Positions 1-8,204 of a stretch of 43,320 nucleotides of DNA are shown piece after piece. The notes beneath the pieces were generated by a model, which saw nothing but the letters and a program-made list of their open reading frames with translations, was not told the origin of the DNA and ran no database searches. Where the stretch lies: the NCBI GenBank assembly GCA_009911505.1, contig QXXL01000010.1, positions 1 through 43,320 on the forward strand, in the 5' to 3' direction. Position 1 is the stretch's first letter; every line of letters starts with the position of its first letter. The position numbers were made by a program, and so were the translations under genes. Source of the DNA: Lachnospiraceae bacterium. Its GTDB lineage: Bacteria > Bacillota > Clostridia > Lachnospirales > Lachnospiraceae.

Positions 1-14
1 CCCTACAGTACCCT

Positions 15-152
15 TTAAAACCTATGGCACCCCTTACACTTCCCACAATCTCCTCCACAGACCCCCTTCCCCTTCTTTTTATCCGCCCGAAGGCTCCGGA
101 CCGCCAGCGCCGCACATACTAAAACAACCGCGCCAACCAAAAACGTACCCAT
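15..152 (-). CDS. FeoB-associated Cys-rich membrane protein
   Basis: A 45-residue protein with one N-terminal hydrophobic helix (about residues 3-19), a short basic stretch (RADKKKGKG) and a Cys cluster at the C-terminus (CGGDCGKCKGC). This layout is that of the FeoB-associated Cys-rich membrane protein family, found next to feoB in many Firmicutes. Its biochemical role is not settled; a part in ferrous iron handling or FeoB complex assembly is usually suggested. The ATG at 152 was chosen because GGAAGGGGG lies 8-9 bases upstream; a longer reading frame runs back into feoB but has no such signal. It follows feoB by 17 bases, so it is the last visible gene of the feo operon. Confidence 0.8.
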   Translation of the reverse strand: MGTFLVGAVVLVCAALAVRSLRADKKKGKGVCGGDCGKCKGCHRF

Positions 153-169
153 ATACGCACACCCCCTTC

Positions 170-2329
170 CTATGCTGCAAAAAAAGCATTTCCCATTCTC
201 ACAGGACGTACCAGCAAATAAACAAATACTGCCAAAACAGCTATCGCCAAAACCGTACCAGCCCCAAATACACCCGTCACAAACAAGCTGCCTATCTGAT
301 AAACACAAAGTGACACCGTATATGCCAAACCTGTCTGGTACCCAATTGCAAACCAAAACCATTTCCGGCTGTTCATCTCCCTTTTAATCGCCCCCATTGC
401 AGCAAAGCAAGGCGCGCACAAAAGATTAAACACCAAAAACGAATACGCTGCCACTGCCGTCATACTGCCAGAAAGCGCAAGCCAGATTTCAGCCCCGTCT
501 TCTGAAACCTCAGCAAAACCAAACAGGATACCAAACGTTGTAACCACATTCTCTTTGGCAACCAGCCCGGTTACAGCCGCCACCGCCATCCTCCAATCGC
601 CCCAGCCAAGCGGTGCAAACACAGGTGCAATTATACTGCCAAGCGCTGCCAGGATGCTTGCGTCAAGCTGCCCCTCATCTAAAAGCGTAAACTTCCCTTC
701 TACCCATCCAAAGCCCTGCAGAAACCAGAGCACGATTGCAGAAAGCAAAATCACAGTCCCTGCTTTTTTTATAAATGACCATCCACGCTCCCACATACTC
801 CGCAGCACATTTCCGGCCGACGGCATATGGTAGGCCGGAAGCTCCATTACAAATGGCGCAGTATCCCCGGCAAACATCCTTGTCTTCTTTAACAGGATAC
901 CGGAACAAACTACCGCACCAATCCCCACAAAGAAAGCACTAAATGAAACCCATCCGGCATTGCCGAAAAAAGCCCCTGCAATTAGTGCAATAATCGGAAG
1001 CTTCGCCCCACAGGGGATAAAGGTCGTCGTCATAACTGTCATCTTGCGGTCCCTGTCGTTTTCAATCGTCCTTGATGCCATAATGCCTGGAACACCACAG
1101 CCCGTGCCAATTAGCATTGGAATAAAGGATTTGCCTGACAATCCAAATTTCCGGAAAATCCGATCCATTATAAAAGCCACCCTGGCCATATATCCACAGG
1201 CTTCTAGAAACGCCAGGAACATAAACAGCACTAGCATCTGCGGCACAAATCCAAGCACCGCCCCAACGCCTCCGATTATGCCGTCCACTACCAGCCTGCT
1301 AAGCCATTCTGCGCATCCTATGGCGCCTAAGGCATGTTCCGCCATAACCGGAATACCAGGAAGCTGTATGCCAAACAGGCTCCAGCCTTCGCCAAATAAG
1401 CTATCATTTACCCAATCCGTTGCCCATCCCCCGACAGTCGTCACTGATACATAATAGACTAAAAACATTACTGCCGCAAAAACTGGGAGCGCTAAAATAC
1501 GGTTTGTTACAATCCGGTCAATTTTATCTGAAGCACTAAGCCCCCGGGCTTTGCCTTTTGTACAGCATTCCCCAATTACAGACGAAATATAAGTATACCG
1601 TTCATTTGTTATAATACTCTCTGTATCGTCGTCAAATGCGTCCTCAAGCAATTTTATTTCCCCGGACATATCCAGGGCATATCCCATCTGGCCTGCTATT
1701 TTTTCATCCTTTTCCAAAAGCTTTACCGCAAAAAAACGCTTCTGGGACGCCGGGGTATTTGCAGGCAGCTTCTCTTCTACTGCATGGATTGCAGCTTCTA
1801 CCTGCGGGTCAAACCCGTGTGCTGGTTTTACCGGATTTTTTCTTTGCGCCAGGGCAATGGCCTTTTCCGCCGCCTTTAAAATCCCGGCGCCCTTTAAGGC
1901 GGAAATCTCTACTGCCTCGCAGCCTAACCGTTTGCCCAGCTTATCTGTGTGGATCTGATCCTTGTTTTTCTCAACCAGATCCATCATGTTTACTGCTATA
2001 ACTACCGGAATGCCAAGCTCCATCAGCTGTGTAGTTAAATACAGGTTACGCTCAATATTCGTACCGTCTACAATATTTAATATCGCATCAGGGCGCTCTC
2101 CTATTAAATAATTCCTCGCGGCAACCTCTTCTGGTGTATATGGGGAAAGGGAATAAATACCTGGTAAATCTATCACTGTTACCTCTTTATGCCCTTTGAG
2201 CTTCCCTTCTTTTTTCTCGACTGTTACGCCCGGCCAGTTCCCTACAAACTGGTTGGATCCGGTCAGTGCATTAAATAGTGTTGTTTTGCCGCTATTGGGG
2301 TTTCCTGCCAATGCAATTTTCAGCGCCAT
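170..2329 (-). CDS. feoB: Ferrous iron transporter FeoB
   Basis: A 719-residue G-protein-coupled Fe(II) importer of the cytoplasmic membrane. The N-terminal GTPase has G1 GNPNSGKT (9-16), G3 DLPG (54-57), G4 NMMD (114-117) and G5 SALKG (about 143-147). It is followed by the helical GDI-like region and a membrane domain with the two Gate motifs, recognisable by FIPMLIGTGCGVPG and FIPCGAKLP. The Cys in GTGCGVPG and the Cys in PCGAKLP are the expected conserved ones. The length fits the family. Start at 2329 is preceded by AGGAGAAAGGAG. Upstream are two feoA genes and its own promoter-like sequence (2352-2380); downstream is the Cys-rich partner. Identification is secure. Confidence 0.97.
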   Translation of the reverse strand: MALKIALAGNPNSGKTTLFNALTGSNQFVGNWPGVTVEKKEGKLKGHKEVTVIDLPGIYSLSPYTPEEVAARNYLIGERPDAILNIVDGTNIERNLYLTTQLMELGIPVVIAVNMMDLVEKNKDQIHTDKLGKRLGCEAVEISALKGAGILKAAEKAIALAQRKNPVKPAHGFDPQVEAAIHAVEEKLPANTPASQKRFFAVKLLEKDEKIAGQMGYALDMSGEIKLLEDAFDDDTESIITNERYTYISSVIGECCTKGKARGLSASDKIDRIVTNRILALPVFAAVMFLVYYVSVTTVGGWATDWVNDSLFGEGWSLFGIQLPGIPVMAEHALGAIGCAEWLSRLVVDGIIGGVGAVLGFVPQMLVLFMFLAFLEACGYMARVAFIMDRIFRKFGLSGKSFIPMLIGTGCGVPGIMASRTIENDRDRKMTVMTTTFIPCGAKLPIIALIAGAFFGNAGWVSFSAFFVGIGAVVCSGILLKKTRMFAGDTAPFVMELPAYHMPSAGNVLRSMWERGWSFIKKAGTVILLSAIVLWFLQGFGWVEGKFTLLDEGQLDASILAALGSIIAPVFAPLGWGDWRMAVAAVTGLVAKENVVTTFGILFGFAEVSEDGAEIWLALSGSMTAVAAYSFLVFNLLCAPCFAAMGAIKREMNSRKWFWFAIGYQTGLAYTVSLCVYQIGSLFVTGVFGAGTVLAIAVLAVFVYLLVRPVRMGNAFFAA

Positions 2330-2351
2330 ATTCCCGCTCCTTTCTCCTCTA

Positions 2352-2380
2352 ATTTTACCAGACTAATATATGTATGTCAC
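2352..2380 (-). promoter_or_regulatory. Putative internal promoter of feoB
   Basis: On the minus strand GTGACA (2375-2380) and TAAAAT (2352-2357) are separated by exactly 17 bases and sit between feoA2 and feoB, about 20 bases before the feoB start. The spacer contains a half motif TTAGT. This would allow feoB to be transcribed separately from the feoA genes. Confidence 0.5.
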
Positions 2381-2392
2381 GGCTTCTTTTTA

Positions 2393-2406
2393 TTAGTTGA
2401 AACTAA
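2393..2406. promoter_or_regulatory. Inverted repeat TTAGT-N4-ACTAA (DtxR-like operator) before feoB
   Basis: TTAGTTGAAACTAA is a 14-bp dyad with perfect 6-base arms (TTAGTT/AACTAA). The outer five bases on each side are identical to those of the palindrome over the feoA promoter (2898-2925). It lies 13 bases upstream of the feoB -35 box. It resembles DtxR/IdeR-type iron boxes in form; the regulator is inference. Confidence 0.5.
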
Positions 2407-2422
2407 CTATTGGGCAAAAAAA

Positions 2423-2644
2423 TTATAAAACCTCTATCATTTCTGCATCCGCCTTACGCAAAGACAACTCATAACCCCGGACTGTAATCTCAATGGGATC
2501 TCCAAGGGGCGCTACTTTGCGTACAAACAGCTCCACGCCTTTTGTTATGCCCATATCCATAATACGCCGTTTCACCGGGCCTTCACCGGACAGTTTTTTG
2601 ACGGTTACAGTTGTATTGCATTGCACTTCTTTTAATGTTTTCAC
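2423..2644 (-). CDS. feoA: FeoA family protein (second copy)
   Basis: A 73-residue SH3-like FeoA domain. It has the typical pattern GEGPVKRRIMDMGITKGVE near residues 20-38, followed by PLGDPIEI and the closing strand SLRKADAEMIEV. FeoA is a small cytosolic protein that binds and stimulates FeoB. It starts 11 bases after the first feoA ends (GGAGG upstream), so the two copies are co-transcribed. The two copies are clearly different in sequence (this one has the classic MGI motif, the other is divergent), so this is not a recent duplication. Confidence 0.93.
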   Translation of the reverse strand: MKTLKEVQCNTTVTVKKLSGEGPVKRRIMDMGITKGVELFVRKVAPLGDPIEITVRGYELSLRKADAEMIEVL

Positions 2645-2655
2645 CGCAATCCTCC

Positions 2656-2865
2656 TTATACTAAAATTTTATTTGCCATTTCCTTTCCGATAGCAACACG
2701 CGAATCCCTGATATTTACAATCATATTCCCTGCTATTTCAGAAATGACAGTGACACAGCCGCCATTTACAAAACCAAGGGTTTCCAAAAAACGGCGGGTT
2801 TCTTCTTTTCCCCCTACTTTTTTGATGATATTGGGCTCGCCTTCCTTAACCATTGATAACGGCAT
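2656..2865 (-). CDS. feoA: FeoA family protein (first copy)
   Basis: A 69-residue FeoA domain protein. It shows the FeoA core RRFLETLGFVNGGCVTVISE and ends with the strand DSRVAIGKEMANKILV, the usual end of the family. The start ATG at 2865 is preceded by AGGAGGATGAAGAT. It is the first gene of the feo operon, directly behind the promoter/operator at 2898-2935. Likely partner of FeoB in Fe(II) uptake; a specialised role of the two FeoA copies is unknown. Confidence 0.92.
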   Translation of the reverse strand: MPLSMVKEGEPNIIKKVGGKEETRRFLETLGFVNGGCVTVISEIAGNMIVNIRDSRVAIGKEMANKILV

Positions 2866-2897
2866 ATCTTCATCCTCCTTTTAGTCCAATCAAATTT

Positions 2898-2925
2898 ACA
2901 TCTGTTAGTATACACTAACAGATGT
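2898..2925. promoter_or_regulatory. 28-bp near-perfect palindrome overlapping feo -10 (iron-repressor-like operator)
   Basis: A palindrome with only one mismatched pair, centred on TTAGTATACACTAA. It covers the -10 box of the feo promoter, the usual place for a repressor site. The core TTAGT-N4-ACTAA recurs before feoB (2393-2406). The form is like DtxR/IdeR/MntR boxes; the binding protein is inferred, not seen in the window. Confidence 0.7.
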
Positions 2926-2935
2926 ATGTTGTCAA
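2907..2935 (-). promoter_or_regulatory. Promoter of the feo operon
   Basis: Minus strand: consensus -35 TTGACA (2930-2935), 17-base spacer, -10 TATACT (2907-2912), about 40 bases upstream of the first feoA start. The -10 lies inside the 28-bp palindrome. Confidence 0.8.
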
Positions 2936-2968
2936 GAACTTTTGTTAGTTTTATTTTCAACAGCTGTC

Positions 2969-4753
2969 TTATACAAAAAAACTTTTTACCTTCCGGACTA
3001 TCTGGGACATCATCCCTGCCCGGTTAAACGGCGTCATAAAATAATACCCATCCACCGCATCCTGCATCTTTTCTGCAAGCTCCACCGCAAGCGAAATTCC
3101 GGTGCGCTCAGCCTCATCCCTTCCCATATCCGGCGAATAACGGGCGATAACCTCTTCCGGAATCCGTATCCCCGGCATTTCATTCGCCAGAAAAACCGCA
3201 TTTTTATAGCTCACAAGAGGCAGTATCCCACACAAAACCGCCGCCCCCGACTGTTCCTTTAGATAAGCCACCCGCTCCATATCCTCCTTAGAATAGACTG
3301 GCTGTGTCAAAAACATACTGCATCCGTTTTCCATCTTCTGCTTCATACGCCTTATAATTGCATCCACATTCGCACCATGGTAGTTTAGCGCGCCTCCATA
3401 GCACACCGGGTTTTCAACAAACACATCTGCATTCATTTCCGCCAAATACCCCATAAACCGGATGGAATTAAAATCGAACACCGGGGTAATCACACCCCTG
3501 TCGTCCCTTCCCACCGGATCGCCTGTCACAACCAAAAAATGCCGGATTCCATTCATGTAATCCCCCAGAATCCCGGAACGCATGGCAATCACATTTTTGT
3601 CCCTGCAGCAAATATGCGGCATCACAGGAATGCCCACCTTGCGCTGCACATGCGCCGCCAGCTTCGCTGCATCCATACGGACCCTGGCCATCGGAGAATC
3701 CGCAAGCGTAAGCATATCTGCCCCCGCTTCTTTTAACTCTGCTGCCCCATGCAGCACTTTGGAAATATCAATGCCAAACGGCGGATCCAGTTCTACCAGA
3801 ATCTGCTTCTGGCTGCCCCATTGCTTTTTAGGAGACATGATATACGGCGCTTTTCCCGGTTTTTGCCCTGCTGCCGCCATCTTTTTCGGGTACACAGGCA
3901 CGCTTTTTAGCTCCTTTTGCATATCAAAGATATATTCCGGCGCCGTCCCACAGCAGCCACCCAAAATATCCACGCCAAGAGCGGCAATCCCACGCATCAT
4001 TTCTACAAAATACCCCTTATTCTCCTGATAAATGGTTTTGCCCCGCAATTCAACAGGATAACCCGCATTAGGCAGCGCAGCCAAAGGCTTTTTGCCGGGA
4101 AATGACGCGCCCTCCAGCAGGCGTTTTAGATGAGCCGCCCCCACCCCGCAGTTAAAGCCATACGCATCCAGCTCCTGTGCTTCCACTGCCTGCCTGATTA
4201 GCTTATCCATACTAACGCCGTTCCTGGTATATCCGTTTTTATCCACAGAAAAAAATGCACCTACAAATACATCTTTTTTATGCTTCAAATAAGCTGCGAC
4301 CTCTTTTACATATGCAAACTCTGCCTGTGTCTCCAGTACAAAAATTTGCGCCCCGCATGCAAGGAATGTATCGCAGACGGCAAAATATTCCTTTAACACC
4401 TGTTCCTTTCCCAAAAACTGCGGATCGTACACTGGCCCGATATCCGCCGCAATAAAAACCTCCTGCCCCGCTTCTTTTACAGCGTCTTCGGCAATCTGCC
4501 AGCCTGCTTTTACCACCTGCGTTACAGTATCTAGCGTATCAAAAAACATCGTATTTGCCGCAAACGTATTCGTGCGGATAAGCCTTGCGCCGCTTTTGAT
4601 ATACTCTAAGTGGATTGCCTTGATTTTGTCCGGGCAGCTTAAATTACAGGCCTCCGCCATACCCTTCTCTTCTGGGTATTTTGCCTCAAAATAAGTCCCC
4701 ATCGCCCCGTCTGCAACCAGCCTGCCCTGTTTTAAATAGTCCTTAAGCTGCAT
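2969..4753 (-). CDS. Bifunctional homocysteine S-methyltransferase / methylenetetrahydrofolate reductase
   Basis: 594 residues with two fused enzymes. Residues 1-290 are a homocysteine S-methyltransferase: DGAMGT at 15-20 and the zinc ligands Cys202 (NCGVG) and Cys267-Cys268 (GGCCGT). Residues about 310-594 are a MetF-type (beta/alpha)8 methylene-THF reductase, seen in LVELDPPFG, PHICCRDKN, FLVVTGDP and FLTQPVYS. The fused protein makes 5-methyl-THF and methylates homocysteine, as in the B. subtilis YitJ type. It has no cobalamin domain, so the methyl donor used by the first domain (S-methylmethionine or other) is not certain. It starts 3 bases after the thioesterase stop codon, so the two form a transcription unit. 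Confidence 0.93.
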   Translation of the reverse strand: MQLKDYLKQGRLVADGAMGTYFEAKYPEEKGMAEACNLSCPDKIKAIHLEYIKSGARLIRTNTFAANTMFFDTLDTVTQVVKAGWQIAEDAVKEAGQEVFIAADIGPVYDPQFLGKEQVLKEYFAVCDTFLACGAQIFVLETQAEFAYVKEVAAYLKHKKDVFVGAFFSVDKNGYTRNGVSMDKLIRQAVEAQELDAYGFNCGVGAAHLKRLLEGASFPGKKPLAALPNAGYPVELRGKTIYQENKGYFVEMMRGIAALGVDILGGCCGTAPEYIFDMQKELKSVPVYPKKMAAAGQKPGKAPYIMSPKKQWGSQKQILVELDPPFGIDISKVLHGAAELKEAGADMLTLADSPMARVRMDAAKLAAHVQRKVGIPVMPHICCRDKNVIAMRSGILGDYMNGIRHFLVVTGDPVGRDDRGVITPVFDFNSIRFMGYLAEMNADVFVENPVCYGGALNYHGANVDAIIRRMKQKMENGCSMFLTQPVYSKEDMERVAYLKEQSGAAVLCGILPLVSYKNAVFLANEMPGIRIPEEVIARYSPDMGRDEAERTGISLAVELAEKMQDAVDGYYFMTPFNRAGMMSQIVRKVKSFFV

Positions 4754-4756
4754 ATG

Positions 4757-5176
4757 TCAGTCTGTCCCTTCCCGTTTCTTCAGATTAAAATAAGTAAATT
4801 CCGCCGTATCAATTAACATACCGTTATCGTCCGTAATATCCACATGTACGGCGTCAATCGTCTTCCCCGGCTTAATCACCGTCGCCTCGCAGTAAATATA
4901 TTCCGTATTGCGCGCCGCCTTTAAATACTGGATACTGCCATGGACAGTCGTCACAAAATACCCGTAGGTACTGGCCGCTACGCCCGCCATATTGTCCGCA
5001 ATTGCGTACAGGCAGCCGCCATGCAGGTCGCCGTATATATTTTCAAGCTCCCTCTTTTTCTTCGCCCTTGCGCGCACAAACCCCTCCCGCACTTCCAAAA
5101 TCTCAATGCCAAGCTGCGCGGCAAAAGGGTTCCTTGCCACTACCTGCGAATATTCCTGTTTCAAATCCCATTCCAT
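4757..5176 (-). CDS. PaaI-family hotdog thioesterase
   Basis: 139 residues from the chosen start. Single hotdog fold with the acyl-CoA thioesterase signature: GDLHGGCLYAIADNMAGVA in the middle, followed by VTTVHGSIQYLKAA. The Asp in AIADNMAG corresponds to the catalytic/acidic residue of the PaaI clade. Substrate unknown. The reading frame can be extended to a GTG at 5227, but that stretch lies inside the rho-independent terminator of the upstream operon (5202-5247), so the ATG at 5176 is preferred; its Shine-Dalgarno (AGGAAAGG) is somewhat distant. It ends 3 bases before the methyltransferase/reductase gene. Confidence 0.85.
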   Translation of the reverse strand: MEWDLKQEYSQVVARNPFAAQLGIEILEVREGFVRARAKKKRELENIYGDLHGGCLYAIADNMAGVAASTYGYFVTTVHGSIQYLKAARNTEYIYCEATVIKPGKTIDAVHVDITDDNGMLIDTAEFTYFNLKKREGTD

Positions 5177-5201
5177 AAAAGCCCTGTTCCTTTCCTGCTC
5201 C

Positions 5202-5247
5202 AAAAAAAGCCCTGTTCTGGCAAACACATTCCAAACAGAGCTTTTTT
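5202..5247 (-). terminator. Rho-independent terminator after the pur-HAD-AKR operon
   Basis: Minus strand: AAAAAGCTCTGTT and AACAGGGCTTTTTTT form a stem (one G-U pair) around a loop of about 20 bases and end in seven T. It starts 9 bases after the AKR stop codon. Confidence 0.8.
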
Positions 5248-5255
5248 AATACGTT

Positions 5256-6242
5256 TTAACCTATCTCATCTATCCGTTTTAACTCTTCTTCTGTAAACGA
5301 AGTATTGCAGAGCGCCCGGATATTATCCAATATCTGCTCCGGCTTAGATGCCCCTATCAATACGCTTGTCACCTCGTCATCCTTAAGCACCCATGCCAGC
5401 GCCATTTCAGCAAGCGACTGGCCGCGTTTTGCCGCAATCTCGTTAAGCGTCCAGATTTGCCCCAGCCGCTCTGCATTCAACGCAGACTCCTTTAAAAACC
5501 GTCCGTCCCGTTTCATACGGCTGTCCTCCGGAATCCCGTGCAGATAACGATCCGTTAACATTCCCTGGGCTAAGGGGCTAAAAGCAATCATTCCTTTTTT
5601 GAGCTGTTTTGCCGTTTCCTTTAAACCGTTTTGCTCAATTGTCCTATCAAAAATAGAATAGCGGTTCTGGTTGATGATAAACGGGCAGTTCCATTCCTTT
5701 AGGATCTCTGCAGCACGAGATAGCGTCTCGCCATCATAATTAGAAAGCCCCACATAAAGCGCTTTTCCGCTTATGACTGCCTGCGCAAGCGCGCCCATTG
5801 TCTCCTCCAGCGGAGTATCTTTATCCATACGGTGATGGTAGAAAATATCAACATAATCAAGCCCCATGCGTTTGAGGCTTTGATCCAGGCTTGCCAGCAG
5901 GTATTTGCGGCTGCCCCAGTCTCCATAAGGGCCGTCCCACATGAAATAGCCCGCCTTTGTACTGATCAAAAGTTCATCACGGTAGGCTGCAAGGTGATCC
6001 TTTAAAATTTTCCCCAGATTTGCCTCCGCGCTTCCTGGGGCAGGCCCATAATTATTGGCCAGATCAAAATGTGTAATTCCATTGTCAAACGCAGTAAAGC
6101 AAAGCTGCTTCATCGTTTCATAATTTGCCGTGTCGCCAAAATTGTGCCACAGCCCCAGCGAAACAGCAGGCAGCTTCAGCCCGCTTTGCCCACAGCGGTT
6201 ATATATCATTTGGGCATACCGTTCTTTTGATGGATTGTACAT
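5256..6242 (-). CDS. YghZ/Gpr-type aldo/keto reductase
   Basis: 328 residues, NADPH-dependent aldo/keto reductase of the L-glyceraldehyde-3-phosphate reductase (YghZ, AKR14) group. The opening matches that family closely: RYAQMIYNRCGQSGLKLPAVS then LGLWHNFGD and FDLANNYGPAPGSAE. Catalytic tetrad: Asp60, Tyr65, Lys96 (STKAGY) and His136/137 (FYHHRMD). The C-terminal SVLIGASKPEQ is the cofactor-binding end. The group also reduces methylglyoxal in enterobacteria. Start 6242 has AAGGAGG 8 bases upstream; the longer frame to 6305 overlaps the HAD gene and is unlikely. Last gene of the purine operon, 13 bases after the HAD gene. Confidence 0.93.
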   Translation of the reverse strand: MYNPSKERYAQMIYNRCGQSGLKLPAVSLGLWHNFGDTANYETMKQLCFTAFDNGITHFDLANNYGPAPGSAEANLGKILKDHLAAYRDELLISTKAGYFMWDGPYGDWGSRKYLLASLDQSLKRMGLDYVDIFYHHRMDKDTPLEETMGALAQAVISGKALYVGLSNYDGETLSRAAEILKEWNCPFIINQNRYSIFDRTIEQNGLKETAKQLKKGMIAFSPLAQGMLTDRYLHGIPEDSRMKRDGRFLKESALNAERLGQIWTLNEIAAKRGQSLAEMALAWVLKDDEVTSVLIGASKPEQILDNIRALCNTSFTEEELKRIDEIG

Positions 6243-6255
6243 ATAAGATACCTCC

Positions 6256-6888
6256 TTAAAACACCTCCCGCAAAACCTGAGGCAGACTTGATATTTCCCG
6301 CACAAACGCTACCTGCTGCGAAATCTTTCCAAACCCATACGCCGCATGGATAAACTTGACCCCCGCTTCCATACTGGCATCATAGTCGCCCTGGATATCC
6401 CCGACATAGACCGCATCATCCAGCGCATTCCTCTTTACAACCAGCGCAATATTGTGCCCCTTCCCCATATGGTTATTCCCAAAGCACTCAGTGTCCTTAA
6501 AATATTCCCATAACCCATAATAATCCAGAAACGCCTCAATATAACCCTTCTGGCAATTGCTTACTATATAAAGAGGGTACTCCTCTGCCAGAATCTGTAA
6601 CGTCTCCGAAAGCTTAGGATACAGTATGCCCCCATGCACCCTAAGATATGCGTTTTCTTCTTCCCCGCAAAGATCCACAAGCGCATTCGCCTCTTTCTGC
6701 CCCAGCATAGGAAATAAAAGCCCTGCAATCTCCGTCATTGTCCGGCCCATCACACTGCTGATATCCTCTGCCGTAATCCTTCTTATGCCTCCTGCTTTCT
6801 TTCGGACCGTTTCATCCCAGGAACGGGCAACATTTTCAGAAGAATCCCATAGCGTGCCGTCCATGTCAAAAATTATTCCTTTTTTCAT
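6256..6888 (-). CDS. HAD-superfamily hydrolase (phosphoglycolate phosphatase-like)
   Basis: 210 residues. HAD motif I DMDGT at 8-12 (Asp8 nucleophile, Asp10 acid/base), motif II IVSNC, motif III Lys before NIALVVKRN and motif IV VGDIQGDYDAS. The insertion between motif I and II is the alpha-helical cap of subfamily I, as in Gph/PgmB-type phosphatases. A small sugar phosphate or phosphoglycolate is the likely substrate class, but it cannot be assigned. It follows purD by 15 bases and so is co-transcribed with purine genes; perhaps a housekeeping or metabolite-repair phosphatase. Confidence 0.88.
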   Translation of the reverse strand: MKKGIIFDMDGTLWDSSENVARSWDETVRKKAGGIRRITAEDISSVMGRTMTEIAGLLFPMLGQKEANALVDLCGEEENAYLRVHGGILYPKLSETLQILAEEYPLYIVSNCQKGYIEAFLDYYGLWEYFKDTECFGNNHMGKGHNIALVVKRNALDDAVYVGDIQGDYDASMEAGVKFIHAAYGFGKISQQVAFVREISSLPQVLREVF

Positions 6889-6903
6889 GCAGCCCCCTTC
6901 CGG

Positions 6904-8178
6904 CTAAACCTCGTCAATCGCCCTTCCAATATCATGGCGCATATACTTATTTTCAAAAGAAACCCATTCCGCCGCCGCATACGCATTTGCACGCGCTTCT
7001 TTTAAATCCACCCCTTTTGCCGTAACACCTAGCACACGCCCGCCGTTTGTCACAACCGCCCCGCTTTCATCCAGCTTTGTCCCGGCATGGAAGCAATAAA
7101 ACCCTTCTTTTCCTTCAAAATTCTCTTCCCCAGTTACTGCAAACCCTTTTTGATAGGAAACCGGATAACCGTCCGAAGCCAGCACTACGCAGACTGCCGC
7201 ATTGTCTTCAAACTCCAGTGGAATTTGATCTAATGTGCCGTCCACACAGGCTTCCATCACATCCATTATATCGTTTTTCATCCGTGGCAGTACAACCTGC
7301 GCTTCCGGATCACCAAACCTGGCATTGTATTCCAACACCTTCGGCCCTTCCTTTGTCAGCATCAGCCCAAAGAAAATAACGCCCTTATATTCCCTTCCTT
7401 CCGCAGCCATCGCATCCACCGTTTTCTGGTAAATATGCTCCCTGCAGAAAGCGTCCACTTCCTTTGTATAAAATGGGCTGGGGGAGAAGGTTCCCATTCC
7501 TCCGGTATTTAATCCCTGATCCCCGTCCTTTGCGCGTTTGTGATCCTGCGCGGACGACATAATACGGATAGTTTTGCCGTCTACAAACGTGAGCACGGAA
7601 ACCTCGCGCCCTGTCATAAATTCCTCTACGACCATATGGTTTCCAGCCGCCCCGAATTTCTTGTCCTGCATTATTTGCCTGACCCCGGCTTTTGCTTCTT
7701 CTAATGTATTGCAGATTAAGACGCCTTTTCCAAGCGCCAGCCCGTCCGCCTTTAACACAATAGGCATCTTTGCCGTCTCAAGATACAAAAGCGCCGCCGC
7801 CGGATCGTCAAACGTCTCATATGCCGCAGTCGGTATCCCGTATTTTTTCATCAGATCTTTGGAAAACGCTTTGGAACCTTCTAAGATTGCCGCATCCTTC
7901 CTAGGTCCAAATACTTTTAGCCCGGCCGCTTCAAACACGTCTACAATCCCGCCGCAAAGTGGATCGTCCATCCCGATAATTGTAAAATCAATCTCTTTTT
8001 CCTTTGCAAAAGCAGCCAATTTTTGAAATTCCATCGCGCCAAGTGGCACGCATTCGGCTATCTTTCCAATCCCGGCGTTGCCCGGCGCGCAGTAAATTTT
8101 ATCCACGCGGCTGCTCTTTGCCACGCTTGCCGCAATCGCATGCTCCCGTCCGCCGCTTCCTACAATCAGTACTTTCAT
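6904..8178 (-). CDS. purD: Phosphoribosylamine-glycine ligase (GARS)
   Basis: 424 residues, the normal length. N-terminal MKVLIVGSGGREHA is the diagnostic start of PurD. The ATP-grasp part follows with MPIVLKADGLALGKGV and the metal-binding VLEYNARFGDPEAQ. It makes GAR from phosphoribosylamine, glycine and ATP, second step of purine synthesis. Gene order purE-purM-purN-purD with short gaps (26 bases between purN and purD) shows a purine operon; RBS GGAGCG before the start. Confidence 0.97.
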   Translation of the reverse strand: MKVLIVGSGGREHAIAASVAKSSRVDKIYCAPGNAGIGKIAECVPLGAMEFQKLAAFAKEKEIDFTIIGMDDPLCGGIVDVFEAAGLKVFGPRKDAAILEGSKAFSKDLMKKYGIPTAAYETFDDPAAALLYLETAKMPIVLKADGLALGKGVLICNTLEEAKAGVRQIMQDKKFGAAGNHMVVEEFMTGREVSVLTFVDGKTIRIMSSAQDHKRAKDGDQGLNTGGMGTFSPSPFYTKEVDAFCREHIYQKTVDAMAAEGREYKGVIFFGLMLTKEGPKVLEYNARFGDPEAQVVLPRMKNDIMDVMEACVDGTLDQIPLEFEDNAAVCVVLASDGYPVSYQKGFAVTGEENFEGKEGFYCFHAGTKLDESGAVVTNGGRVLGVTAKGVDLKEARANAYAAAEWVSFENKYMRHDIGRAIDEV

Positions 8179-8204
8179 CGTACGCTCCTTTCATTTCAGG
8201 CCAC

